Assembly: GCA_963971425.1 (NCBI GenBank) | Contig: OZ020516.1 | Location: 15,550,593 to 15,614,592 of the forward strand | Reading direction: 5' to 3' | DNA length: 64,000 bases | From: Bryoerythrophyllum caledonicum | Lineage: Eukaryota > Streptophyta > Bryopsida > Pottiales > Pottiaceae | Shown: positions 20,222 through 33,279 of the stretch, piece after piece | Layout: the number at the start of each line of letters is the position of its first letter | Position numbering within the stretch: the stretch's first letter is position 1 | Translations under genes and position numbers: made by a program | The notes under the pieces: model-generated | Told to the model about the DNA's origin: nothing | What the model saw: the letters and a program-made list of their open reading frames with translations, nothing else | Database searches by the model: none

Positions 20222-20707
20222 TCTATATCTATAAAAGAATACAGGATGATAAATCCGTTGAATGGATGAACGCGTATATGAAAACGACACGTCGAGCTTG
20301 GATGAAAAAACTATGCAAAAGTTAAAAGTTAAAAGCTAAAAATTAAATAAAAGCTAAAAGTTAGGGTTTTGGATAAAAGGACAGGGCAGGAATGGGGACG
20401 GGGATGGGGATGGGGACGGGGACGTGGAGGGGGATGGGGATGGGGACGTGGACGGGGGACGGGGACGGAGACGGGGGACGGGGATGGGGACGGGGGACGG
20501 GGATGGGGATGGGGACGGGGGACGGGGATGGGGATGGGGACGGGGACGGGGACGGGACGGGGACGGGGACGGGACGGGGACGGGGACGGGACGGGGACGG
20601 GACGGGGACGGGGGGACGATGGATTGGAGGGAAAGGGCTAGGGGACGGGGAGGTGGGGACTCAACACAAAAAAATGTTGTGTCCAGAGGACACGGGTAAC
20701 ACTCTAG
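20222..20707 (+). mobile_element. Short non-autonomous Helitron
   Basis: The 5' end is TC (TCTATATCTATAAAAG) preceded by A. The 3' end is hairpin GTGTCC-AGA-GGACAC (20679-20693), then GGGTAACACT, then CTAG, with T following. A 5' TC, a 3' hairpin about 11 bp before CTRR, and insertion between A and T without target duplication are the defining marks of Helitrons. It is 486 bp long with no RepHel coding. The interior is mostly a G-rich minisatellite. Confidence 0.8.
20390..20660 (+). repeat. GGGGAC/GGGGAT minisatellite
   Basis: About 270 bp of tandem GGGGAC, GGGGAT and GGGAC units in higher-order runs, strictly purine-rich on the plus strand apart from C and T at fixed positions. G-runs of three or more every 5-6 bases fit G-quadruplex formation. 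The open frames across it on both strands are artefacts of the repeat. Confidence 0.9.
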
Positions 20708-21119
20708 TTTTTTACATATTATATTAAACCTTTGGTCTAATAACATATAAATAATAATACGAAGATACTTGTTAGTTTTATCATATGATTTTAACAAATC
20801 ACCATAAAAATTTTATGTACATTTTGCAGGTTTCTTGGAAGAGTTGAAAACATGTCCAACAACAAGAACGGAATGGTGATTTAATGTTGAACGCCATCAA
20901 ACAATGATGTCTGTATCGCTAACACCTGCAACATACTTTGAGGTAATCAATTATTTCTATACATATTTCAGATTGATTCTTGATCGATCTTCTATACTAT
21001 GTTGTTTGTAGAATAACCTTTCTGTGGATGTTCAATCCCTTTGTTTTTATTAGCGATTATATCAAGTTCTAATGGTGTCAATAATAGTAAGTAATATTAT
21101 TTGTTTTCGTATCGATAAA

Positions 21120-22860
21120 ACACGTTTGTTGTCTTTAGTGAAATTTTCTACATTAACCTAAGTCAATTCCACATACACATGGTCACACATTGTTAGGCAA
21201 GGTACAAACTAAACTTCTTCCTTTCCACATAAAGCTTAGAGATCTTTATATTATTTTCATTTTATTTTCTCTATAAAAAGATGTGGTATAAATCTTCTTA
21301 TTGAACATTTGAATTCTCATATTAAAACATGATGAGGTCATCAAAAAATAAAGCACAATAGGATGGTAAATTTTGAATCTCCAGTCCTTGTACAATTGTT
21401 TTGACTATGCTACACCCTTTGTCTACCTCTTAAAATTTGTGTAAAAAGAAATAACATCAAAATTAATAGGATGGTAATGTACTTTAACATTATGTATTCT
21501 GTACTTTGAACACTATAATCTTTCAATCCGTGCGGTGAAAATTTACGAAATTTTGTGAGGACGTCCTTAACTCCTAAGGTATTGTGACAGTTTCACATCA
21601 AAAACACTTCAAACTGTTTGATTCTAGTGCAATGTATAAAGAAGGAAATAAAAATTGTTTATCTCTTCTTTTTACCGTATGATCTAAATGAAAACGTGAT
21701 AAATTACATAATCAATTTTTTTTATAAAGTTTGACTGCACCAATCAGAAAATTATGGTATTTGAAGTCAAGCAAATGGTTCGTTTTCTTTCCTGCGTTTA
21801 CCGAATCAATAGACTTTGACTTCATTTGGTATCAAATTATTGCACTACACAATATTTAAATCCAGTACCATCGTGTTAAACATGATGTTAGTTCCTTATA
21901 CACGAATTTTTAGATGTAGAAGAGTTTAGTAGCATATTCAAAACAACTGTGCAAGAAGTCGAGGTTCAAAAATTCTCAATTAACGTTTTATTTTTTGTGA
22001 ATTTAAGATATTTTAGATTGACAATCCAAATGGTCAATAAGAAGTTTCACACCACATATTGATGTGGAATAAATAAGGGCAAAAAAAATACAAAGACCTC
22101 TAAGTTTTATGAGCAAAGGAAGAAGTTTTTTGGGACCTTGCCCGACAATGTGTTACCATGTGTGAGAATGTTTGACTTAGGCTAATATGCTATTTTTCAC
22201 TAAAGATAATAAGTTTTAGTACAATATGAAAGGAAACAATATTACTTGCTAGTATTAAAATTCTCACTTTCAATAGAATATCCTAGCAAATGTTTTTCAG
22301 GTGCCCGACGTGCCCGATTTTGCCAAATAAAATTGAAAACCCTAGAATTTTTTCATGAAAATTGGATACGAGAAAAATTTCATTTCCCATTAAGGTATTA
22401 GTAATGCCCATCTACAGTACATGTTTAATAGAAAAATGTTAGAAATTGACACCATAGGAGTCCGGCTGATCTTTCAAATTGTCTATTCCGGACACTTGGT
22501 CCTTTAATGGCTAATAAGTATGAATTGAAGTCATATAATTAGATGTGTGAAAAAATTATGTTTTTCTTTAGTAGTCAACATACTAGAATGAGCAATTGTG
22601 AAGTATTTTGTTGTGAAAATGCCTTGTTTCTTCAAGGGTTTAGTAACATACTCAGAAGCTTTCAAAAGATTTGACAATACGGATTGAAGGATTAAAGTTT
22701 TTGTAATAGACAACATGGTTCATTTTCTTCCCTAGGCTCAGTTGATTGTGAGAGTTCAGTTTACTTGGTTTCAAAAGTTTTCTATATATGTGTTTAGAAA
22801 CATATCTTTTAATCAGATGAATGGTGCTTTGAAGGTTAACAATTAGTACATGTATTTTGA
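21120..22860. mobile_element. Fragments of the TTAA family flanking a nested full copy
   Basis: Segments 21120-21300 and 21360-21566 read as the family in reverse. From 22680 to 22790 further family phrases appear in forward sense (ttcttccctaggctcagt). The reverse copy is interrupted at a TTAA by the full copy at 21571-22510. Confidence 0.5.
21571..22510 (+). mobile_element. Full-length TTAA-target element, copy 3
   Basis: TTAA at 21567-21570 precedes CTCCTAAGGTATTGTGACAG, and GACACTTGGTCCTTTAATGG ends at 22510 before CTAA, a decayed TTAA. Length 940 bp, same internal order as copies 1 and 2. No coding capacity. Confidence 0.7.
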
Positions 22861-22902
22861 CTAATGTGCAACCATAATGTTCCTATTTTTTTAATATTGA
22901 TA

Positions 22903-23160
22903 ATGGAGAGCCGCACGATTCAGACTCCTTCGATACGGCCACACATCCAAAGGAACAATTTGCTTTCATGGGTAGACACACCGGAAAGAACCATGTCAGG
23001 GGCGAGCGGATGGAGAAAGTGCAATGTATTTGGAGTGCAGGTTGAAAGCAGGATTCGCATTCTTCAATTGGCAAAGGCTCACATACTACAATATATTGCA
23101 ATACAAACCCAAGCTATCGATGACGACCGTTTGCAAGCAGCCCTAAATTCTATGAAGTAG
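22903..23160 (+). CDS. Unrecognised short ORF of atypical composition
   Basis: An 85-residue frame (ATG at 22903) is more GC-rich and more CG-containing than the AT-rich repeats around it. It reads MESRTIQTPSIRPHIQRNNL, then WVDTPERTMSGASGWRKCNV, then a helical tail RIRILQLAKAHILQYIAI and stop. I recognise no family. It may be an exon of a lost gene or of a transposon. Confidence 0.3.
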   Translation: MESRTIQTPSIRPHIQRNNLLSWVDTPERTMSGASGWRKCNVFGVQVESRIRILQLAKAHILQYIAIQTQAIDDDRLQAALNSMK

Positions 23161-24674
23161 ATAGTGTGCCTTTATGAGAGTATACTAGTTGTGTATGGTA
23201 ATTGATATATAGTGTATGTGTAAGAGTAGTATATTCTAAGGGTGATGTTAGACGTTATATCATTAATCCTATAGAGTAAAGGTGTTTTTACTATTGGTGC
23301 TAAGTCCATTTGTAGAAGCATCTATATTTAGTTTTCACCATTGTATGCATTATGTACCATGTAGAATATCTTTTAATCAACTTCCAACCCTTGCATAAAG
23401 TATGTTTTTTTGTGATTACGCCTGTTTGTATACTACAATCCTTCAAATCTATCTTTGAAATATTGTAAAACTATATTAAATACACATTTATCTAGTATTA
23501 ACGGGGGGCCACCAAAAATTAGTTGAAAATGCCAAAAAATTGCTTCCAATATTAACAACCATGATTGTACATAATATTGTTGCAAAAGCTCAATTTTGTT
23601 TTCTTTGAAAAACATTTTTTTTTCAATTTTGCCACTTTTGTTCGCAATGGCCGTCATTGTACCCAAGTGCACTTTTAAATGGCCAAGTGCATAATTGCTT
23701 AATTGCGTGTTATCCATACAATCAAATTTTTGAAAGCAATTCATTTTTATTTTTATTAATCTAAATCAAGATCCTATGATTAAAAACTACAATGATTTGT
23801 TTGTTACCCATTTCGACTCTTGGACAATAATGAATATTTTCAAAGTGATTCTGGTGTAAATAGGCAAGGAACTTGAGGCGTTAAAGTTATCTTTAATTAC
23901 ACATTCAAATAAAATAATAATTGAAACCAATTCTTCCTTGTGCAAAGGCCATGATACAATAAGTCATGGCCCAATGCTTTTTCACATGGTAGCTCTTTCC
24001 CTCATGGTAGAAGAAGAAGAAGAATCCTAGTCCCCAAAGGAGGCCGGCGTGAATCAAGTGACTTCTTGTTCCACCATTAAGTTTATGTCTACAAGACATA
24101 GGTTAGTATGGATCTACTTTTCCCTCTCACGGGTAGACAGTGGGCACTATGTAGCACGTAGCAAGAAACCAAACACACATGAAACTAGGAACCCAAAATT
24201 AACGGTGCTTGTATTAAGGTTTGTGGTATACATAGGTTTTATAAGTGATTTTGTAAGCTTGGGAGGGGTTGGTTGTTTTTAATTTATTGCTTCTGGAGAA
24301 GTATGGACATCGCATGTTGGATTGCAATGGTGTTTATGTTTTTAAAGCTATGTCTGATTAAATAAATGGCAATATAAAATGTATTTTCAAAAACTATCAT
24401 TAAAATGATAAAGGTAGTGGCTTGGGGGCCAGCTCTTGTGACAATAAGGGGATCAACCTTCCAACCAAAGTGTTAATGTCATTAATAAGTGGCTAATACT
24501 CATTTATTTTATTTGCAATGGCTTCTGATGAGAATCAATCATTGCAATATGTGAATTCAATGAATTAGATGGTGAGGATTGGAGCTATTTGGTCTCGTCG
24601 GCTCCCTTGCGGTACATGTACGCTTCTGTCTTGAAACACATGAAAAATTTACATGTGTAACAATCTTTACTCAA
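23161..24674. other. AT-rich DNA, probably decayed repeats
   Basis: No convincing gene. A minus-strand open frame at 23433-23744 has no recognisable domain. Segment 23990-24100 shares phrases (ccaaaggagg...gtgaatcaa...gttccacc) with 28440-28500, so it is repetitive. Confidence 0.4.
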
Positions 24675-24678
24675 TTAT

Positions 24679-25611
24679 CCCGTAAAGGACCTTGACAATT
24701 TCACACCAAAAACACTTTAAAACTTGTGGATTCTAGTGCAATGAGTAAGAAAAAGAAAAAGAAACCTTTTTTAAAGCTTTGACCATAGGATCTAAACCCA
24801 ACTTATTTGAATAATATACTCATTAAATTTCATAAACTTTGACCACATGGATTGAAAGATTCTAGTGTTTGAAGTCAAGCAAATGGTTCAATTTCTTCCT
24901 TGCCTTGAGTGAATCAACAAAATTTGACTGCACTTGGTGTCAAATGTTTGGACTACACTAGGTCTAAATCCAATACCATCATATTAAGCATGATGTTAGT
25001 TACTTAAACACCAATTTTTAAAGGTAGAGAGGGGGTGTAGCATATTTAAAACAATTCTGCAAAGAGTGGAGGTTCAAAAATTCCCAATGCATGTTTTTAA
25101 TTTTTTGCAAACTTAATATGTTTTGGATTGAACATCCGAATTGTCAATAAGAAGGTTTACACCACTTGATGTCGTGAAAAAAAATAAAAAGTAAAAAAAT
25201 GAAGACCTCTAAGTTTTATGTGAAAAGAAAGAACTTTTTTTGGTAGCTTGCTTGACAATGTGTGAATTTTTTTGACTTGAGTTAAAATGCTATTTTTCAC
25301 AAAATACAAGCATTTTTTTTTGAAAATTTAAAAGGAAATAATATTGCTTGCCACTATAGAAAATCTCACGTTCAATAGAGTGTCCTAGAAAAAGTTTTTG
25401 GAGGTGCTTGACGTGCTTGCGCTCCCCGATTGAAATTAAAAATCCTACAACTTTTCATTAATGTCAAATTTAGGGAAAATTGCTCTGCCACTGAGGTTTT
25501 AGTAATGCCCATCTACACTAAAAATTTCAAAGAAGAATGTTATAAATTGGCACCATAGAAACTTGATCGAACTTTCAAAAAGCCTATTTTTGACACTTGG
25601 TCCTTCAGGGG
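24679..25611 (+). mobile_element. Full-length TTAA-target element, copy 4
   Basis: The left end reads TTAT then CCCGTAAAGGACCTTGAC; the right end is TTTGACACTTGGTCCTTCAG then GGG before TTAA (25612-25615). Length about 933 bp with the family's internal order. The left target is decayed by one base. Confidence 0.65.
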
Positions 25612-26029
25612 TTAAGAGGTCCTCTCCAGGAGGCCCTAAGCTCCCAAAAAGATTATTCTCCCCCATTAAATTGCTTTGTGCGCCTAGACCTAAATTTCTA
25701 CCAAAAAGTAAAACCCAATTCAGACCTATGGAAGTCAAGCATGCAGCATTTGTTTATCTGCCACTCTTCCCTCTATTAAAGTTTTTAGAAAAATCATATT
25801 TAACAAACTCATTGTTTAATCAAATCTAATATAGGCTTTCATTTTTTGTGCATCCAATTCACAGAGATTAATCCACTCAAATCATGTTTTTGTTGACTAA
25901 ACAATCCATTTCGAGAAATTAGCGAGGCAACTCGGTATAAAAAGGTTTGGATATTTGATTATTTTGACAACTAGCAAGTGAAAATGGCAAGTGAGGATTT
26001 AGGCCATGTGACACAAGAATGGGGATTGC

Positions 26030-26260
26030 TATCTTGTGAGCTCTAAATGGTGAGCCGTGAGCATTGAGCAATCAAATTTAGGCTTTAGAATTGGGGGTTG
26101 AGGGTTTAGGGTTTATATTTTAGGTTTTATGGTTTAGAATTAGGTGACACTTTCATTATTTTTTTGAAGAAAAATACAAAATCATTATTTTCTTCTGTTT
26201 TGTTTTTATTCACTACTCATAGCTCATTGTTCACGGCTCACAAGTTAGCATCGCTTGATT
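26030..26260. mobile_element. Small foldback element with gtgagc-rich ends
   Basis: GGTGAGCCGTGAGCATTGAGC on the left is mirrored on the right by TTGTGAGCCGTGAACAATGA read on the other strand. The ~230-bp unit holds degenerate tttaggg phrases in the middle. The ends recall the gcgagc-rich ends of the 7.7-kb MULE. No clear target duplication. Confidence 0.35.
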
Positions 26261-28220
26261 TTAATGGGATAATTGAAATTTCAATGAACAAAATGTTTAT
26301 TTCTTTTGGACAATTTTTAAGTAGATGCCAATTACCTCTCTTTATTGAACAATAGAAAATGGCTAAAAATCTTAAAAACTACCAAAAAATAGAATCAAAT
26401 CTCTTTGCTGTAAATCTCAATAAATCATCCTATTTAAATCAAATTATAACTAAGCATTTCTATCATTTTGTTTTAGCACATAATTGAATATGTATCAATA
26501 TTGTATATTTTGAAATGTTAACATTTTATTACTACAATTTGATGTACTAATAGCACAACTTATGTCATAAAGGAGATCTTTGGAAACAACTGCCAATTCA
26601 ATGATTGTAATTTCAAATATTCTAAAATTGTGTACTATTGAAAGGGGTCAATAGTTCTATTCTACTAACATAAATCTTGTGGACATACGAGGCTTAGTGT
26701 GTTCACTATAACCTACTTAAACACTGAAATCCATCTATCTCTCTAATTATAATCAATGAGCTTTAGATTTAGATTTTATATGATTTAAATGATGAACCTT
26801 TTATTATAACATGATCATATGTTTTATTTTAGGAAGGAGAAATCTTAAATATTGATTTTGAATATATTGTTCTTGTTACATGAAAAAAATGTATTCATGT
26901 GTACAAATGGTATAAAAAATTGACAGAGAAGTTAATCTTTAAAGTTTGGTGGGGACCGTGTATAATACGCAATTAAGCAATTTTTCCCTTGCAATTTAAA
27001 AGTTCTCTTGTCTACCATGCTAGCCATTGCATCTGAAAATGCCAAATTAGCGGACTTTCAAGAGTTTGTTTCCAAAAAATCACCATATGAAGAATGATTG
27101 CTTTTGCACCTTGTAAATGCTAAAATATAATGAAATTGCCACATGAATATAGAGATTTTTATAAATCATTGTTTCTATTTAAAAAAAGATTGACCTATTT
27201 AGCTATTTTATAGTGCTTTCAAAAAATTTGATCAATTAATCAGCATGGCGTCATCAGCATGCACGACCAACAACTAAGGGTGAAATAAAAAGAGAGGGTG
27301 ACTAGCAAGATAGTTCAAGAGGATAATTTAAGTAAATACAAGAGGGTAGCTTCATAAGTTCTGGAGGATTGCTTGATAAATCCACGAGGGTAACTTGAGT
27401 AAAGAGAAGGATGTTTATGAAAAAGCTCAATAGGTTTGCGGCTAGGCTGTGTCCCATGTTCCATATTCCTTGCTTCCATCATGTGTTTCCATGTTCCTTT
27501 CTTCTCGTTCTTGTGTCTAGTTAGGATTAGGGTTCAGGCATTGCAAATACATTGAGCAATACTTAGAAATGGAAATGTAAGAGTAGAGCAAGAGCTTTGA
27601 GCTTCTACATGGCCAACTAGAGTTTTGTTGGCGTTGCAGCCTAGGTTGTGACCACTGGGTTGCAAAGTCCTTTCTCTGCTTTGCATTGGTGATGACCTAC
27701 AGCGTGAGCCGAGACATTGGTGAACATGGCGCACGCCGAGGAACTTGGAAGGATATAGAGCCATACCTAGAGATTTCAAACGTGGTTTATGTTGGTTGTG
27801 AGGTCGGTTGCAAAGGCGGCAAAGGCAGTGGTGATTGATCGTCATGCGCAATGCGCTCCAACCGTAGTCATTGACCTCTTGATCTCGCTCCAACTCTACT
27901 AGTTTGTGACGATCGTGCTAGAGGTGCTCCCCGCAATGGAGGTGACAATGTCTGAGGCCGTGATCAAACCACACTTGAAGTTCTGGGTTAGTGGAATGTG
28001 TTGGTGAGCAACATCCTCCAAGAAACCATCTACAATTCAATCCTAGTGGTTGTTAGGGTTTCAAACACTAGGGTTTTGAAGAAGGGCTTCTATCCAAGGT
28101 GGCCGCAATGTTGGCTGCATTTATGGCCTCCGAAGTGATGCACAGGCTACTAGTGTGATGCACGACCTACTGCCTCCTCTCCTTGCTCTCATATAGCACT
28201 ACAAGCCTCATGTGCACCGT
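26261..28220. other. No recognisable gene
   Basis: AT-rich to about 27250, then more mixed. A 119-residue minus frame at 27534-27893 shows no domain. Nothing further can be supported. Confidence 0.4.
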
Positions 28221-28221
28221 A

Positions 28222-28915
28222 TTGTGTAAAAAAAGATCGCTAAATACAACAGATTGAGAACCACAACTAACATCAAATAAGCAAAAATCACACACGAAAA
28301 CAAGCATGACTAGCACACCCTCAAGGAACAAGATATAAATCACTCATGTAGTCGGGCGTCTTGTACTCCATCAAGGAAGAATCAATGAGTGCGAGTAGTA
28401 ATAGAGAATGGGAAGTCTTTACTAATGAGAAGAGTAACTCCGGTCTCCTAAGGAGATCACCGTGAATAAAGTGTCTGTTCGTTCCACCTCTAGACCTAAG
28501 TCCACCGGACATTAGAAAAGAGGACTAGAAGTCTTTACTAATGACACATTGACACACCAACAGTTAGAAGCAAAACAATCATGATCACTTTCTAAACATA
28601 CTTTCAAAATTAGACTTGACAAAAATGTCAAGTAGAGGACAAGCGTACCACCACATACCGCGACACACAAAACCATACTTGGATGAAAGCCATCCACCGG
28701 ATGGATGTGACACATGACATATCCCACACACACTCGTAGATTAAGTATCAATACTCTATGGGAACAACTAAGATGCGGCGGAGCTCCCGACGCCACACAC
28801 CGTGACATCTGTTGTGTAAAGGTAGATTGCTAAATACAATAGTTTGAGAACCACAACCAACATTAAATAAGCAAAAAACATACACAAGTACAAGCATGAC
28901 TAGCATGTCCTCAAG
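28222..28915. repeat. Pair of ~105-bp direct repeats 589 bp apart
   Basis: 28222-28325 and 28811-28915 share the order tgctaaatacaa-g-ttgagaaccacaac, aaataagcaaaaa, acaagcatgactagca. The motif gaagtctttactaatga also occurs twice in between. These could be ends of a small element or a simple duplication; no coding is seen. Confidence 0.5.
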
Positions 28916-31900
28916 TGTCCTCCTTCTAGCAAATAAAGAGCCCTTCTATTCAGCTAGGATCACACAACACTAAGAAGACTATTGCCATGGTGGTGCCGCT
29001 GCAACAATTGTTTGTATCTAGCTAGAAATGTTTTCCTTGGCCAAACTAATAAGTAAATGGAGATCTTACTGCTAGAAGTAATTAAAGAAGGGTAGGGTGG
29101 GTGCAATTGTGAGGTCCATCCTTAACCGCCTTGGCATTTTTGTTGCCAATCCCTTGATCAATCTTCATGTAGCCTATTCCTAAAATGGAAAGAAGAATCC
29201 CAGCTAGATGGCAAGACACCAACCACTGACAAGTCAATGGGAAATTTAAGCTGTCCTATTGGGTGAAATGCGATTTGAAGACCTATGACAACAAGGGCAT
29301 GTCCAATCTCTGGATGATAGAGTTGAAAGAGGAGGTGTAAGACATGCCATATACCATCCCTATTGACAACAGTTGTATAAGAACATAGTAGCCACTTCTT
29401 CTCACGACAAACAAAGCATGAAAGGCGCCCAGGCACATGGGCCAATTCTAAATGAACTAAACCATCGATGGGTAAGTGACATGGGGTGCAATTGTTAGAG
29501 AGCTCTCAACATTTCCAGCCATCATTGCCTTTCAACAACAAAATTTCACTTGACAACTCATTCTTTGGGCAAAGATTAATGTGCCCAACCTTGACGTCCA
29601 ACTTTGTGGGCGCCTCACGCTGCAAATAAATGTAATCCCCCATTAAGAAATGTTGCAGCTATGGTTGGTAGGGGGAAACTTGACCGTGTGAGCGGTCGAA
29701 GAGTAGTAAGCGTGAGCGGTGAGCAGAGAACTATAGGCTGGTATTTGGTTTTATTTTTGGAATTATAAACTATTAGGGCCTAAAGCCGTGGAATTTTATC
29801 AAATACGGTACTTGGTTATTATTTTGTAATCCTATAACCGGGAAATAATATTCACATTATTAATTAATTACAAATATTGGAAGTGGAGTATACTATCCTA
29901 TTGCCGTGGAATTAAACATCATCAAAGATTGATAAGTGCAATAAAAAATCCTTATCATGATAAATACAATGAGAGAGGGTGATAAAGGATGCCTAATATT
30001 GTGGATAAATACATATGGGTGAAGTTGAATAGGAAGTGCATTACTTACTTTGCTTTGACAAATGATATGGGACATTGACATGTTTAGATTTTTTTTGACG
30101 AGATGCCACAATAGGGTCGCCATTACCAAGATCCTATCCTTCAGGAGGTGATTTAAAAAAAACAAATGCTAACTCATATTATTTGGGCATTTTAAAAATT
30201 TTCCCACGCTCTTATTTTCATTCACCAACACCTTTTACTATAGGTTGATAAGAATGAAAGTAAGTATCTTTTATGTGTGAGCCTATTTATGTTATTTTCT
30301 ATTTTTCCTTCATCTTATTATTTCCTACAACTTATTTTACTTTATGTGGTCAAGAACATGATATCAAAAAATGAAAACTTGAATTTTAGCTACTCTATGG
30401 TGAACACCTTTTGATTGTTTTAGAGTTTCAAAACTCCCAAACGCTAAAGGGTTGTCACTTGTCACCCCTAGGTTGTTAGAATAATTGTAGTTCCTGTTAT
30501 GTTGTGTCTATTTTTGCTCTACATACATGACTTAGTTATCCTAGACCATCAATATGGAACATTGAACTATGTCAAACACACCAAGATAAATACAAACTAC
30601 TAATACTAAAGGAAAATTTAGTTCATGTTTACAACCAATCACCAATAAAAATGTATATATGGGATATATCTTTGTCATAAATCAAAATCTAGGCTAGAGA
30701 ATCTCAATATCGTTTATGAAGCCAATGAATGAAGTACAAAATATATAAATAAGAGAGAGGAACAATACTCGCAAAACCAAATCCACATAAATCACGAAAA
30801 CTCATACAAAAAACCTAAGTTGAATTTTCACTGCCCTTTATTGCTACCACATATACAAATTAATTAACGCCAGGGTTGAAACTACGGTGCCTATGAATTG
30901 GCGGTGGAAAATGTGTTGTTGCAAAGGCGTGTGCGATAGTTCCGACATATGTTGAAAGTCTAAATGACTTTGGAGGAGACATGGCAGAGGCCACCAATTT
31001 GCCAAAGAATAGGTAATATTAGTAAAGATAATTTTAAATGATTATAGTAAAAAGACGGAAAAATCATAAAAAGAATGAATTTATTGATTTAAACAGTTGC
31101 GCTTTGCCACATGACAGATTGGAACCTCATCTTCACCAAAGACATTATTTGATCCGGCTGGAGTTCATAAAATTCTTGTCTTTTTTTGAAGAGAAGAAAG
31201 AAGAGCCTAAAAAATGAGTGGATTGGCTTCAAAGCCAATAACACGTCAATCTAGCCTCTCTTTTGCAGGAATAGAAGCTCTTGAACGTTTAAAAAATCAA
31301 ATTTAGAAATGATTAAACGGAGATTGAGTGCATAAAAGCCACTTTTAATAAGTTATACTTGCACTCGTGGTAGCAATGGCATCCTTAGCTTGACCATATC
31401 TCCTTTTATAAAACCAAAAGAAATTAAAAAGCCAGGTACCAGGCTCCTTAAATCTAAACCCTAGGTAAATGCTTTTGTGGATAAAATGTTGACTTTTGTG
31501 TGACGATTGACCATTAAGAATGAAAACATTCACCCATTGAGATGTTCTTAATAATCGCTTTCTAAATCTTTTTGTTCAACTTTGATGTCATCTCTACAGT
31601 CTGACGCAATCAAACAAGAAGCCACAACATTCAATAGAAGGAATTGTGCAATCCACTCATTGATATCCTTTTGGATGATTCCGTGAAACTAAGTGAGGAT
31701 TGTTACATGCTTGGGAGGTGCTAGCATTGGCAGGCCTCCTTGGCCCCGTCAACAACCAACAACTAGGGTTACTCCTCCACCCAAAGCTATCAAAAGGACA
31801 GTGGTCGTAGCTAAGATCAACATAGTCCATGCTTCCAAATGGATGGCAAACTTGTTGAGAGATGCATATGAGCACGTTTTTGAGCATCCGTAAGGCAATG

Positions 31901-32040
31901 ATATCTTGCTTCACGAGATCAATAACTCAGCTCTCAAACCCTATTCGTGGATGAATAATTCAAAATTTGATGAAAGATGCATTCATCGCTAAATGTGAAC
32001 TACCTTTGTTGTCACCTCTGTATTTAGATTACAAAATATA
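28916..32040. other. No recognisable gene; composite old repeats
   Basis: No open frame with a domain. A gtgagcggtgagcagag string at 29712-29728 resembles the gtgagc-rich ends seen elsewhere and has a mirrored match (tgctcaccgctcat) near 34961-34975, but the pair is too short to bound an element. Remaining sequence is AT-rich. Confidence 0.35.
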
Positions 32041-32300
32041 AGAGCCTTGATAGGCCTTGCTTTCACAATTTGTATATGAACTACAAACCCCTGTCGGCAC
32101 CAAAAGCCCCTTTGCCTACACTGGCAGCCTCCATGTTGGCATCGGCAGCCCTATGCCAACACCAACAATCTTGGTGGACAAGCAACAAAAATATGAGAGT
32201 ACATGCTGATATCAACTTGGAGTTGCTAGATATTGAAATGACTACCAAATAAACGATGTTACTTGAAGAACCTTCGATAGACAAACAAGTGCCATGAAGT

Positions 32301-32940
32301 TTCTTGCAGGCAGTCGCGAAGGAGCACCAGTGCCGGCAACCTTCTAGAGCACACTCTTGAAAATTTGATGCGATTTCTAAAATAGTGTGGCACAATAGCA
32401 ATGGAGCTTGAATGAAAAAGTTATGCATGAATAAAGTTTTGTGTTGACATATTTCATCTACACATACTACATTCCTCGAAGCTCAATTCCTAACTTGCCA
32501 TGCCATTTTAGAAAGTGCGTTACAAGGTCCATAGCAAGGTTTAAATAAAATGGACTTATCATTCACTACCAAGGGGGTGCCGCTAATGACACCGCTTTTT
32601 ATTGTGCCTTGGAATTTCTTGTAGGAGTGCCGATACCGGCAGCCCTCTAGAGCACACCCTTGAGAATTTGATGCGATTTCTAAAATGATGTGGCACAATA
32701 GAAATGGATATTAGATGAGGGATCAATGTCTAAATGAAGTTTTGTGTTGATATACTTCATCCGCGCATGATACACTCCTCCAAGCTCAATTCCTATTGTC
32801 CCACACCATTTTGAAAAGTACATCACAACATTTGTTGCAAGGTTTAAGGAAAATAAAATCTTTATTCAGCACCAATGGGATGTAATGGCACCCCCTTTGA
32901 ATGTGCCTTGGAATTTATTATAGGCACTCCGTAAGGGTGC
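32301..32940. repeat. Two ~300-315-bp tandem units
   Basis: The unit start ttcttgcagg (32301) recurs as ttcttgtagg (32616) and ttattatagg (32915). Each unit carries a 'ctctagagca-acnc-ttgagaatttgatgcgatttctaaaat' block, a 'gttttgtgttgatatacttcatc' block and a 'gcaaggttta' block. The first block also occurs around the hairpin core of the 7.7-kb MULE (44600-44810), so the two regions share a repeat family. Confidence 0.6.
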
Positions 32941-33279
32941 TGCTGCTTGCAGCCCCCTAGAGCATTTGAGTCCTCCATGTCCTTGTCCCTTGTCCTTGAT
33001 GTTGTCTTCCATATGTACCAATGGCATTGCACTATCTTTTTCAATAGTTGGCAAGCTCTCACCTTCACCAATCTCCAATGATAGAGCACAAGGGATATCT
33101 CCTAAGTCATCTTCTAGGCCTTGCATCTTCCCATCCTTGCCTTCCTCAGTTGCTTATTACTTGAAAAATGACGAATTGCATTTCCTTCTTATCCTCTTTT
33201 CCTCAATTATATGAACACGTATTCAAGTGACAATTTCTTCAAGAATTTGCAACAAATCACATCTCCTATCGATCTTATT

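Noticed and set aside
20354-20797. Open frames rich in Gly/Arg/Asp or Pro/Ser across the G-rich array
   Set aside because: Produced by the 6-bp repeat, which is open in several frames on both strands.
26088-26145. Interstitial telomere repeat (tttaggg-like phrases, also near 17765-17800 and 19410-19440)
   Set aside because: Only a few degenerate units; no tandem array.
28222-28915. A CRISPR array or LTR pair
   Set aside because: Only two direct repeats, no regular spacers, no LTR hallmarks such as TG...CA ends with primer-binding site; CRISPR is not expected in plant nuclear DNA.
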